From Amycolatopsis antarctica (GTDB lineage: Bacteria; Actinomycetota; Actinomycetes; Mycobacteriales; Pseudonocardiaceae): a stretch of DNA of 64,000 bases. Every line of letters begins with the position of its first letter. The stretch's first letter is position 1. Location: assembly GCF_002262875.1 (NCBI RefSeq), contig NZ_NKYE01000007.1, forward strand, positions 62,001-126,000, written 5' to 3'. The notes below the pieces were generated by a model. The model did no database searches, was not told the DNA's origin, and was given only the letters and a program-made list of their open reading frames with translations. Made by a program: the position numbers and the translations under genes. Below, piece by piece: positions 27,530 through 35,459 of this stretch.

Positions 27530-27796
27530 TCAGCGCCACTTCATCGTCATCAGCAGGCCGGAGATCATCAGCGCGAAACCGATCGCGAAGTTCCAGTTAC
27601 CGAGTTCGGTCATCAGCGGGATCTTGTCGCCCGCGATGTAGTTCACGACGAGCCAGACGAGTCCGAGCAGCATCAGCCCGAACATCACACCCTTGTAGAG
27701 CGGGTGCGACGGTCCCGCCGCGCGCACCTTGACCGGCGAGCGGCGATCTGTCGGCGGCGTGTACGCCGTCTTCTTGCGGACCTTGGACTTGGGCAT
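27530..27796 (-). CDS. crgA: Cell division protein CrgA
   Basis: 88 residues with the family layout: a basic N-terminus MPKSKVRKKTAYTPP, then two membrane helices (YKGVMFGLMLLGLVWLVVNYI and WNFAIGFALMISGLLMTMKW). CrgA binds FtsZ, FtsI and other division proteins at the septum in actinobacteria. The start at MPKSKV matches the family. Its neighbours on the ppiA side are as in mycobacteria, but fhaA-pknB lie elsewhere in this window. Confidence 0.95.
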   Translation of the reverse strand: MPKSKVRKKTAYTPPTDRRSPVKVRAAGPSHPLYKGVMFGLMLLGLVWLVVNYIAGDKIPLMTELGNWNFAIGFALMISGLLMTMKWR

Positions 27797-28034
27797 CGGA
27801 GTCCTCGCGTGTTCGTTCTGCTGTCGTTCGTACAGCCGGGCCGTTCGTTCCCGCCGGATCGGTCTTCGGTGATCGGTCAGCGGGCTGACGCTCGGCCGGG
27901 TTGCGCAACCAGCGCCATCTGAACACGTTAACGTAAGCGAGGACGCGTCAGAACCGGGGACGAGCGTCCTTGCTGCCCGATCGTGACACGCCGCACGGCC
28001 GGGTCGACGCCGGGATCGCTCGAGAGGAGCCTGG

Positions 28035-29033
28035 GTGGCCAAGCACGTCGATTCCAGTCAGTACGGACGCGCGCGGGCTGACCGGGACGCGCCCACCGAG
28101 GTGTTTGCCGCCGTCGGCTCGCCGGCCGAAGCCCGCGGGCCGCGCGGCGAGACCTCGCCGCCGCCCGATCCCCCTTCCCGGCCACCGCGCCGCCCGTCCG
28201 ACCAGCCGCCCGAGCAGCCCCGTGGTGGCGGCGCCGGGCGTGGCGCCGTCCGCACGGTCGGCGAACTGCTGATCACGGCAGGCCTGGTGGTGCTGCTGTT
28301 CGTCGTCTACGAGCTGTACGTGACGAACCTGTTCTCCGCCGACAAGCAGAACCAGGCGAGCGCCGCACTGGACGAGGAGTGGAAGAAGGAGCGCCGGCTC
28401 CAGACCGATCTGCTCGACGGGCAGGCGTTCGCGCGCCTCTACATCCCGTCCTTCGGCACCGACTACAAGTTCACCATCCAGGAGGGCGTCGACGCGAAGA
28501 CGCTGGAGGTCGGCCCCGGCCACTACAAGGGCACCGCCCGTCCCGGCGAGCCGGGCAACGTGGGCGTCGCCGGGCACCGGGTCGGCAAGGGCGCGCCGTT
28601 CAACGACCTGGACCTGCTGAACTCCTGCGACGCGATCATCGTGGAGACCGCCGAGGACTTCTTCGTCTACCGCGTGCTGCCGATGCAGGACGAGGCGGCG
28701 GGCTGGGCCGAGGGCAAGGGCACCGATCCGCGCTGCACCGGCGTGACCACGCTGCAGGACGCCACGCAGGACGGTGGCGGGGCGTACGGGGCGACGGCGG
28801 GCCGCAAGATCGTGCTGCCCTCGCGCGGGGACGCCGTGGCGCCGGTGCCGTACCGCCCGGAGGACCAGTCGACGCCGTCCGCGCGCGCCTCGCTGCTCAC
28901 GCTGACCACCTGCCACCCGCAGTTCTCCGACCGGGAACGGCTGATCGTGCACTCGGTGCTGACGAAGCAGTACCGCAAGGACCCGGCGAATCCCGGCCAG
29001 GCGCCGCCGGAACTCGAAGGGGAGGCCCGCTGA
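28035..29033 (+). CDS. srtE: Class E sortase
   Basis: 332 residues. A Pro-rich cytosolic N-terminus, one membrane helix (about 77-98, LLITAGLVVLLFVVYELYV), then the sortase domain. GVAGHRVGKGAPFNDLDLL carries the catalytic His, TLTTCHPQFSDRERLIVHSVL the Cys and Arg. Class E enzymes of high-GC actinomycetes join LAxTG proteins to peptidoglycan; the thioester protein at 2436-3647 is a candidate substrate. Starts at GTG 28035, divergent from crgA. Confidence 0.92.
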   Translation: MAKHVDSSQYGRARADRDAPTEVFAAVGSPAEARGPRGETSPPPDPPSRPPRRPSDQPPEQPRGGGAGRGAVRTVGELLITAGLVVLLFVVYELYVTNLFSADKQNQASAALDEEWKKERRLQTDLLDGQAFARLYIPSFGTDYKFTIQEGVDAKTLEVGPGHYKGTARPGEPGNVGVAGHRVGKGAPFNDLDLLNSCDAIIVETAEDFFVYRVLPMQDEAAGWAEGKGTDPRCTGVTTLQDATQDGGGAYGATAGRKIVLPSRGDAVAPVPYRPEDQSTPSARASLLTLTTCHPQFSDRERLIVHSVLTKQYRKDPANPGQAPPELEGEAR

Positions 29034-29188
29034 TGTACGGCTGGATCTGGCGCCGGCTGCCCGGCCCGGTCGCCCTGCGCGTGCTGACCGCCGTGGTGCT
29101 CATCGCCGGGGTGGTGGCCCTGCTGATGTTCGTCGTGTTCCCGTGGGTGGAGCCGATGCTGCCGTTCAACGACGTCTCCGTCCAGTAG
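29033..29188 (+). CDS. Small single-pass membrane protein
   Basis: 51 residues: MYGWIWRRLPGP, a single membrane helix (VLTAVVLIAGVVALLMFVVFPW) and a short acidic end. Start and sortase stop overlap (TGATG), so it is translationally coupled. A similar tiny membrane protein commonly follows actinomycete class E sortases and may assist them; that role is a guess. Confidence 0.78.
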   Translation: MYGWIWRRLPGPVALRVLTAVVLIAGVVALLMFVVFPWVEPMLPFNDVSVQ

Positions 29189-29205
29189 GTCCGGCGGAGG
29201 CCTGC

Positions 29206-30183
29206 GTGCGCTTCGGCGTCTTCCTGCTCTGCGGCCGTTTTCCGGGGCAGAGCGACGCGGCTGCCCTGCACCGGTCGGTGACGGCGGCGCGGGCAGCCGA
29301 ACGGGCCGGTTTCGACGACGTGTGGTTCGCCGAGCACCATTTCATGCCGTACGGGGTGTGCCCCTCGGCGATCACGCTCGCCGCGTACACCCTCGGCCGC
29401 ACCGAGCGGATCGACGTGGGCACGGCGGTGAGCGTGCTGTCGACGGCGCACCCGGTGGCGCTGGCCGAGCAGTGCGCGATGCTGGCCGCCGTCTCGGACG
29501 GCAGGCTGCGGCTCGGTGTCGGCCGGGGCGGGCCGTGGCAGGACCTGGAGGTGTTCGGCACCGGGCTGGACCGCTACGAGCGCGGCTACCCGGAAGGTCT
29601 GGACCTGCTGCTGTCCGCCTTGGGTGCGCCATCGGTGCGGGCGGACGGCGAGTGGTTCTCCTTCCGCGAGGTCCCGATGGTGCCGCGGTCACCGCACCCG
29701 GTGCCGGTGGTCGTGGCCTGCGGGGCAGCCGAATCGGCCTCGGTGCGGCTGGCGGCGCGGCGCGGGCTGCCGATGTTGCTGGGAATGCACGCCGACGACG
29801 CGGAGAAGGCGCGGACCGTGGCCGCGCACGGCGGCGACGCCCGCCACGTCTCGACGGTGCTGTGCGAGGTCGGCGGCTCCCGGGAGGCCGCCGTCGCCCG
29901 GGTGCGGTCCACGCTGCCGGGCTGGCTGGCCGAGGGCCTCGCCGCGCACGTGACCGTGGACGGGCGGCCGCGCTCGAAACGGGACCCGGTGGCCTACACC
30001 GATCGGCTGTGCGAGCTGCATCCGGTGGGCAGCCCGGAGTACTGCGTGGACCGGCTGGGCTCGGCGGCGGAGCGCACCGGCGTCTCCCACGTGATCATGA
30101 TGGTGGAAGCCGCCGGCGCGCTCGACTCGACGCTGGCGAACATCGAACGGATCGGCGCCGAGGTACTACCGGCTCTGCGTTAG
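29206..30183 (+). CDS. LLM-class (luciferase-like) flavin-dependent oxidoreductase
   Basis: 325 residues, a TIM-barrel flavoprotein of the bacterial luciferase-like family. FDDVWFAEHHFMPYGVCPSA, IDVGTAVSVLSTAHPVALAEQCAMLAAVSDGRLRLGVGRG and a C-terminal GSPEYCVDRLG are typical. Such enzymes use reduced FMN or F420. The substrate cannot be read from the sequence. The start is GTG 29206 behind GGCGGAGG, 17 bp after the small membrane gene. Confidence 0.85.
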   Translation: MRFGVFLLCGRFPGQSDAAALHRSVTAARAAERAGFDDVWFAEHHFMPYGVCPSAITLAAYTLGRTERIDVGTAVSVLSTAHPVALAEQCAMLAAVSDGRLRLGVGRGGPWQDLEVFGTGLDRYERGYPEGLDLLLSALGAPSVRADGEWFSFREVPMVPRSPHPVPVVVACGAAESASVRLAARRGLPMLLGMHADDAEKARTVAAHGGDARHVSTVLCEVGGSREAAVARVRSTLPGWLAEGLAAHVTVDGRPRSKRDPVAYTDRLCELHPVGSPEYCVDRLGSAAERTGVSHVIMMVEAAGALDSTLANIERIGAEVLPALR

Positions 30184-30572
30184 CAGTCGCGCAGTTCCGG
30201 GCTCTGGTTGAGCAACTGCCCGCGCGCCGACACGAACGCACGGTACCGATCACTGTCCACTTCGGACGGACGGAACGCGCCGACGCGGTGGCAGTTCTGG
30301 AAGGCGAGCCGGACGTCGAAGTGCCGTTCGAGCCCGCCGCGGATCGCGTCGGAGGCGAGCGCGCGCAGGAGCTGGCCACGTTCGGCCTCGCTCGGCGGCG
30401 GGATCTCGTGGTCGGCGAAACCGTTGCCCGAGCTTTCCAGGTCGGCGATCACCGTGGTGATCACGTCCCAGGCGTACGGCAGGGAATCCCTTACACAGGC
30501 TACGAATTCAGCGTCGTCGACCTCTCCACGTCCGGCCTTGTCGAGCAACGTGGGTGACACGTCCAGTGACAT
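30180..30572 (-). CDS. SCO5389-family conserved actinobacterial protein
   Basis: 130 residues. It starts MSLDVSPTLLDKAGRGEVDDAEFVACV and contains RGQLLRALASDAIRGGLERHF and LAFQNCHRV, which match the small conserved family known from Streptomyces SCO5389. The function is unknown. It is soluble and converges on the LLM gene, overlapping its end by 4 bases. Confidence 0.78.
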   Translation of the reverse strand: MSLDVSPTLLDKAGRGEVDDAEFVACVRDSLPYAWDVITTVIADLESSGNGFADHEIPPPSEAERGQLLRALASDAIRGGLERHFDVRLAFQNCHRVGAFRPSEVDSDRYRAFVSARGQLLNQSPELRDC

Positions 30573-30689
30573 CGAACCTCCATCCGTCGAACCCTGAACT
30601 TCCTGGCTACTGCAACGGATGTGGCCGCGACAAGGGGCTACCGCCGGATGTACCTGCTTGGCGGCAATCGTTTCTCGGTTCCCGGCTTC

Positions 30690-31700
30690 TCAGTTCCCGG
30701 ACGCCCACGCCGTCTCGACCACGGGCGCTCGTTCGAGCAGGGGCGCCCACCAGTCCCGGTTGCCCGCGTACCAGCGGATCGTGTCGCGGACGCCCTCGTC
30801 GAAGTCGATCTCCGGTCGCCAGCCGAGTTCCCGGCGGATCTTGCCCGAGTCGAGCAGGTATCGGCGGTCGTGGCCGGGACGATCGGCGACGGTGGTCTTC
30901 AGGTCGGCGGGCAGGTCGAGCTCGTCGAGGACCAGGTCGGCGAGCTGCTCGACGCTGGCCTCGGTGCCGGTGCCGACGTGGTAAGTCTCGCCGATCCGTC
31001 CGCCGTCGAGCACGAGATCGATCGCGCGGCAGTGGTCGGCGGCGTGGATCCACTCGCGCCGGTTCTCCTTCGCCGCGTAGACGGGCAGCGGCTCACCGTC
31101 CAGCGCGCGGGTGGCGAACAGCGGCAGCACCTTCTCCGGGAACTGGTTCGGGCCGTAGTTGTTGACGCAGTTGGTGATCGTGACCGGCAGGCCGAAGGTC
31201 TCGTGGTAGGCGCGGACGGCGTGGTCGGCGCCCGCCTTGCTCGCGTTGTAGGGAGAACGCGGCCGGTACGGCGACTCCTCGGTGAACGCGGTGTCGGCGT
31301 CGAGCGGGAGATCGCCGTAGACCTCACAGGTGGATATGTGATGGAAACGGCGAACTCCCGAGCGTCTGGATGCCTCCAGTAACACCTGGGTGCCCAGTAC
31401 GTTGGTGCGGAAGAACCGTGTCGGATCGACCACCGCGAGACTGTTGTGCGATTCGGCAGCGAAATTCACCACGATGTCGATCTCGTACGCGGAGAGGACC
31501 CTGCCGACCAGGTCCCCATCGGCGATGTCAGCCTCGACGAAGCTGATCCTGCGGTGTACTCCGGCAAGGTTCGTCCTGGTCCCGGCGTAGGTGAGGGCGT
31601 CCAGCGCCACCACATCGTCCTCCGGGTGGGTGTCCACCCAGTACCGGACGAAGTGGGACCCGATGAAGCCCGCGGCGCCGGTCACCAGAACTGTGGCCAT
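30690..31700 (-). CDS. rmlB: dTDP-glucose 4,6-dehydratase
   Basis: 336 residues, extended short-chain dehydrogenase. The NAD site is LVTGAAGFIGSHF and the catalytic YxxxK lies in SPYNASKAG. In place of the usual STDEVYG the sequence is ISTCEVYG, so Cys stands where the canonical catalytic Asp is; I believe a subfamily shares this. VNNYGPNQFPEKVLPLF and NRREWIHAADHC are sugar-nucleotide residues. The product, dTDP-4-keto-6-deoxyglucose, is needed for rhamnose and for the deoxysugar genes at 57-64 kb, though it is 25 kb away and alone. MATVLV was taken as the start. Confidence 0.87.
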   Translation of the reverse strand: MATVLVTGAAGFIGSHFVRYWVDTHPEDDVVALDALTYAGTRTNLAGVHRRISFVEADIADGDLVGRVLSAYEIDIVVNFAAESHNSLAVVDPTRFFRTNVLGTQVLLEASRRSGVRRFHHISTCEVYGDLPLDADTAFTEESPYRPRSPYNASKAGADHAVRAYHETFGLPVTITNCVNNYGPNQFPEKVLPLFATRALDGEPLPVYAAKENRREWIHAADHCRAIDLVLDGGRIGETYHVGTGTEASVEQLADLVLDELDLPADLKTTVADRPGHDRRYLLDSGKIRRELGWRPEIDFDEGVRDTIRWYAGNRDWWAPLLERAPVVETAWASGN

Positions 31701-31866
31701 GTTTCGCAGCATGACATACGGGGTTCGAATATTGGAGGAAAACACTTTGCGTGATCGGGATCGACGTCAGTTCGGCCTATTGACAGAGCTGCGCCTACGG
31801 TTATTGATCACAATTCCTGCGATTCTCCATCCGTATTTTGCCGCATGGGCTCACCGGACGTGCGCG

Positions 31867-33213
31867 TCATACTTCCCGGGAGACGCGCACCATCTCCTCG
31901 CGCTCCACGACCTTCACCCGGTCCCGGCCGTGCGGCTCGCCGAGGCCACGTTCGTGCGTGTCGAGCCTGCCCCAGCCCTCCCAGGTGGTGAACGGGACGC
32001 CACGCTCGGCCAGGAAGGCGAGGATCGCGTCCGGGTCGTCGTACTCGGCGCGGTGCAGCTCCGGGGCGTCGGCCAGCAGGTTCGCCACCGTCTCCGCGGC
32101 ATCGCCCTTCGTGTGCCCGATGAGCCCGACCGGGCCGCGCTTGATCCAGCCGGTGACGTACACGCCGGGCACGTGCGCCTCGTCCAGGTCGAGCACGCGG
32201 CCGCCCTCGTTCGGGACGGTGCCCGTGCCGTGGTCGAAGGGAATCTCCGGCAGCGCCGACGACAGGTAACCGACGGCGCGGTACACGGCCTGCACGTCCC
32301 AGTCGTGGAACTCGCCGGTGCCGCGCACGTTCCCGTCCCCGGTGAGTTCGGTGCGCTCGGTGCGCAGGCCCTCGACCCGACCGTCACCGGTGACCTCCGC
32401 GGGCGAGTGGAAGAAGTGCAGGTGCAGCCGCTTCGGCCGGTCACCGGTGTCGCGGATCGCCCAGTCCTGCAAGGTCTTGACGACCATGTCGACCTGCTTG
32501 GAGCCGCGGATGGCGGCGATCGAACCCTCGTCGAACTCGATGTCCTCCGGGTCGACGATCACCTCGACGTTCGGCGAATGGTCCAGCTCGCGCAGCTCCA
32601 TCGGGGTGAACTTGGCCTGCGCCGGGCCGCGGCGGCCGAACACGTGCACGTCGGTGACGTGGCTGGCGCAGAGGCCCTGGTAGACGTTCGGCGGAATCTC
32701 GGTGGTCAGCAGCTCGTCGGCAGTCTTGGCGAGGATCCGCGCCACGTCGAGCGCGACGTTGCCGACGCCGAGCACCGCCACGCTGGACGCATCCAGTGGC
32801 CAGGTGCGCGGGACGTCGGGGTGGCCGTCGTACCAGGAGACGAAGTCCGCGGCGCCGTAACTGCCCGGCAGGTCGATGCCCGGGAGGTCCAGGGTGCGGT
32901 CGCTCGAAGCGCCGGTGGAGAAAATGACGGCGTCGTAGAACTCGCGCAGGTCGTCGAGCTTGAGATCGGTGCCGTAGTCGATGTTGCCGAGCAGCCGGAT
33001 GCCTGGCCGGTCGAGCACCTTGTGCAGGGCGTTGACGATGCCCTTGATGCGTGGGTGGTCGGGCGCGACGCCGTAGCGGATCAGGCCGAACGGGGCCGGC
33101 ATGCGTTCGAACAGGTCGATGGTGACGGGCGCGTCAGACTTGTCCAGGATGTCCGCGGCGTAGATGCCGGCCGGTCCTGCACCGACGATCGCCACGCGGA
33201 ATGGACGGCTCAA
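31867..33213 (-). CDS. fprA: Ferredoxin/adrenodoxin-type NADP+ reductase FprA
   Basis: 448 residues. The FAD site is VAIVGAGPAGIYAADIL at the N-terminus and the NADP site LGVGNVALDVARILAK near the middle. VTGWIKRGPVGLIGHTKGDA is typical of mycobacterial FprA and mitochondrial adrenodoxin reductase. It passes electrons from NADPH to ferredoxins for P450s and Fe-S work. The best start is TTG 33213 (SRPFRVAIVG) with AGAGGTG just upstream. A candidate iron-box operator lies 50 bp upstream. Confidence 0.9.
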   Translation of the reverse strand: MSRPFRVAIVGAGPAGIYAADILDKSDAPVTIDLFERMPAPFGLIRYGVAPDHPRIKGIVNALHKVLDRPGIRLLGNIDYGTDLKLDDLREFYDAVIFSTGASSDRTLDLPGIDLPGSYGAADFVSWYDGHPDVPRTWPLDASSVAVLGVGNVALDVARILAKTADELLTTEIPPNVYQGLCASHVTDVHVFGRRGPAQAKFTPMELRELDHSPNVEVIVDPEDIEFDEGSIAAIRGSKQVDMVVKTLQDWAIRDTGDRPKRLHLHFFHSPAEVTGDGRVEGLRTERTELTGDGNVRGTGEFHDWDVQAVYRAVGYLSSALPEIPFDHGTGTVPNEGGRVLDLDEAHVPGVYVTGWIKRGPVGLIGHTKGDAAETVANLLADAPELHRAEYDDPDAILAFLAERGVPFTTWEGWGRLDTHERGLGEPHGRDRVKVVEREEMVRVSREV

Positions 33214-33261
33214 GGCACACCTCTTCGGAAATCGAGTTCGGTTCGCACCGTCCACGGTAAA

Positions 33262-33280
33262 TTAGGGCAGCCTAACTTTC
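33262..33280. promoter_or_regulatory. Candidate IdeR/DtxR iron box upstream of fprA
   Basis: TTAGGGCAGCCTAACTTTC matches 13 of 19 positions of the consensus TTAGGTTAGGCTAACCTAA and holds the perfect dyad TTAGG-N4-CCTAA. It lies about 50 bp before the fprA start, a usual position for repression by an iron-dependent DtxR-family regulator. Confidence 0.6.
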
Positions 33281-33339
33281 ATTGTGATCTGGCGTACGGT
33301 CCAGCATCTGGACGGATCGGGTCTAGGTTCGGCCTGGCG

Positions 33340-33558
33340 GTCCGGTCACGCGGTTCGGTCACGCGGTCCGGTTACGTGGTCCGGTTACGTGGTTCGGTTA
33401 CGTGGTCCGGTTACGTGGTTCGGTTACCCGGTCCGGTTACGTGGTCCGGTTACCCAGTCCGGTCACGTGGTCCGGTTACCCAGTCCGGTTACGCAGTTCG
33501 GTCATGCGGCTCGGTCACGCGGCTCGGTTACCCAGTCCGGTTACGTGGCTCGGTAACG
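33340..33558 (+). repeat. 13-bp minisatellite, about 17 units
   Basis: Consecutive units of 13 bp with consensus GTCCGGTTACGTG vary mainly at position 2-3 (GTCC, GTTC, GCTC) and at the last five bases (ACGTG, ACGCG, ACCCA). The period is not a multiple of three and the region between fprA and trpG has no gene, so it is non-coding. There are no unique spacers, so it is not a CRISPR array. Confidence 0.92.
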
Positions 33559-33893
33559 GTTGGGTTCGCGGCCTGGGCACGGTAAGCGTCGCGGGTCTGG
33601 AACCACCGGCCGGCCTCGCCTTCTGGCCGCGATGTCCGGTCTCGGCTTCCCGCCCCGGTCTCGCGATCGGCCCCCTGCCACGGTCACTCCGCCCGGCCCC
33701 GCTGCCGGGTCACGGTCGAGTCGCGGTCGAGTTGCGGTCGAGTTGCGGGGTATGGGTTCCGGCCGAGTCGCCCTGTCCGGTCTTCGCTGCACGGCCCAGT
33801 CTCACCGTCGGTCGCACGGACCTGGCTTCGCAGCCTGGTTAAGCGTGTACTGAGGGCGCTGGTTGCCTCGGGGTGGACGGTTACCCTTGGGGG

Positions 33894-34535
33894 ATGCGCG
33901 TCCTCGTCGTCGACAATTACGACAGCTTCGTCTACAACCTCGTCCAGTATCTGGCCCAACTCGGCGCCGAATGCGTCGTTGCGCGCAACGACGCAGTCGA
34001 CCTCGACACGATCGGTGAGTACGACGGCGTGCTCGTCTCCCCCGGGCCCGGTACCCCCGAGCGGGCCGGGCAGAGCATGGACGTCGTCCGGCGGTGTGCC
34101 GACAGCGGAGTTCCGGTACTCGGCGTCTGCCTCGGCCACCAGGCGATCGGTGTCGTCTGGGGCGCGACCGTCGACCGGGCGCACGAATTGCTGCACGGCA
34201 AGACCAGCGAGGTACGCCACGAGGGCAAGGGCGTGCTGGCCGGCTTGCCCGACCCGTTCACGGCAACCCGCTACCACTCGCTGACCGTGCTGGCCGACAC
34301 CATCCCGGCCGAGTTCGAGGTGACGGGGCGTACCGAGTCAGGGGTGGTGATGGGTATGCGGCATCGGGAACTTCCCGTCGAGGGTGTGCAGTTCCACCCC
34401 GAGTCGGTACTCACCCAGGGCGGTCACCGGATGCTCGCCAACTGGATGGCCGACGCCGGGCACGCCGTCGCTCCGGCGACCGTCGCGGAGCTCGAACGGG
34501 AGACGAGAACCTTGCAGAAGTCCGCGGTGGCCTGA
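33894..34535 (+). CDS. trpG: Glutamine amidotransferase, anthranilate/aminodeoxychorismate synthase component II
   Basis: 213 residues, class I glutamine amidotransferase: VDNYDSFVYNLVQYL, SPGPGTP, the nucleophile in GVCLGHQAIG and the His-Glu pair in GVQFHPESVLTQGG. It releases ammonia from Gln for TrpE or PabB. In mycobacteria the orthologue sits beside pknB; here it stands apart from it. No trpE or pabB is in view, so trpG versus pabA cannot be settled. About 330 bp of featureless sequence separates it from the minisatellite. Confidence 0.9.
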   Translation: MRVLVVDNYDSFVYNLVQYLAQLGAECVVARNDAVDLDTIGEYDGVLVSPGPGTPERAGQSMDVVRRCADSGVPVLGVCLGHQAIGVVWGATVDRAHELLHGKTSEVRHEGKGVLAGLPDPFTATRYHSLTVLADTIPAEFEVTGRTESGVVMGMRHRELPVEGVQFHPESVLTQGGHRMLANWMADAGHAVAPATVAELERETRTLQKSAVA

Positions 34536-35459
34536 ACGAGGGGGTTGCTCCGGGGGGCTTGGTTCGGGGCTTGGTTCGGGGGCCGGGTTTGGCTGGGGGG
34601 TTGCTCCGCTGGGGGCTGAGTTCTGCTGGGGGGTTCGTTTGGCGGGGCGGGGGGCTTGTTTTGGCGGGGGGCTTGTTTGGCTGGGGGTTGGGTTTTGCGG
34701 GTTGGGGGGTATCGGGGTGGTGACTTGGGTTTCGGGCACGCCTTCGGCGCGCCGTGGGTAACTGTCGCTGCACGGGGCGTTCGCCGTTGATGGTCACCAG
34801 CGACAGTTACCCACGGAACGGGTTTCTCGGTGCTGTCTGGTTCGGTGCGGGTGGGGTGTCGCGTCCGGTTGGGTGTGTCGCGTTCGGGTTCGTACCCCGG
34901 CTGCTGCGTCCGGTTGTCCTTCGGGGGCCTGCTTGACGGGATGGGTGGCGCTGGTCGGCTTGGCGCTGTTCGGTTCCTGGCTGCGCGGGGCCTGGTGCTG
35001 GTCGGTTTGGTGTTGTCGGGTTCCTGATCGCGCGGGGGCCGGACGGCTTGGTGCTGCTTGGTTCCGAGTCGGGCGGGGCACCGGTGGCGACTTGGTGCTG
35101 TCCGGTTCCTGATCGCACGGGCAGCTTGACGTCGTTCGAGTCCCCGGCCGCGCGAGCTCACGGCGGTCGGCGACACCTGCCCCCAAGGGCGCGGCATGCC
35201 GCCGTAGTGCGCTCGCACCCAGCCTCACCTACGCGCTGTCACCACCCAGGCGGGGTTCCGGCCACACTCGAACGGCCCAATCCCCTGCATAGCGCCCTAC
35301 GAAGGCGTCACTTGTGGCCGTTTCTCATGCCCGGTGCCACGTTTTCGTGGATTAGTGTGGCATTAGCGTGACAGGGCGGGCCACGAATGGGACTTTCACA
35401 TATTGGGGGCACCTGATGGTGTTATTTCCACTCTCGTGAATGCCCGCTACAATGAACAC
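34536..35459. other. Intergenic, G/T-rich low-complexity DNA
   Basis: No gene is supported here. 34540-34720 is a run of G-tracts separated by T-rich spacers (many GGGG and GGGGGG blocks) with quadruplex potential on the + strand. A structured inverted repeat lies at 34705-34820. 34825-35130 continues with diverged repeats around GGTGCTGTCCGGTTCCTGATCG. Open frames have no ribosome sites or domain character. Confidence 0.7.
34705..34820 (-). repeat. Structured inverted repeat, left copy
   Basis: A perfect 19-bp stem (34752-34770 with 34798-34816, CCGTGGGTAACTGTCGCTG) encloses a 27-base loop. Outside it, 34727-34754 is identical for 28 bp to the complement of 37661-37688. The whole ~120-bp unit is an inverted, diverged copy of the one at 37590-37710. 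The pair brackets the DUF222/HNH gene. Confidence 0.85.

Noticed and set aside
33340..33558. CRISPR array
   Set aside because: Units are 13 bp and contiguous with no spacers, and there are no cas genes in the window.
31591..33585. 664-codon + strand frame opposite fprA
   Set aside because: Antisense of a well-recognised FprA gene; its 3' part is translation of the 13-bp minisatellite.
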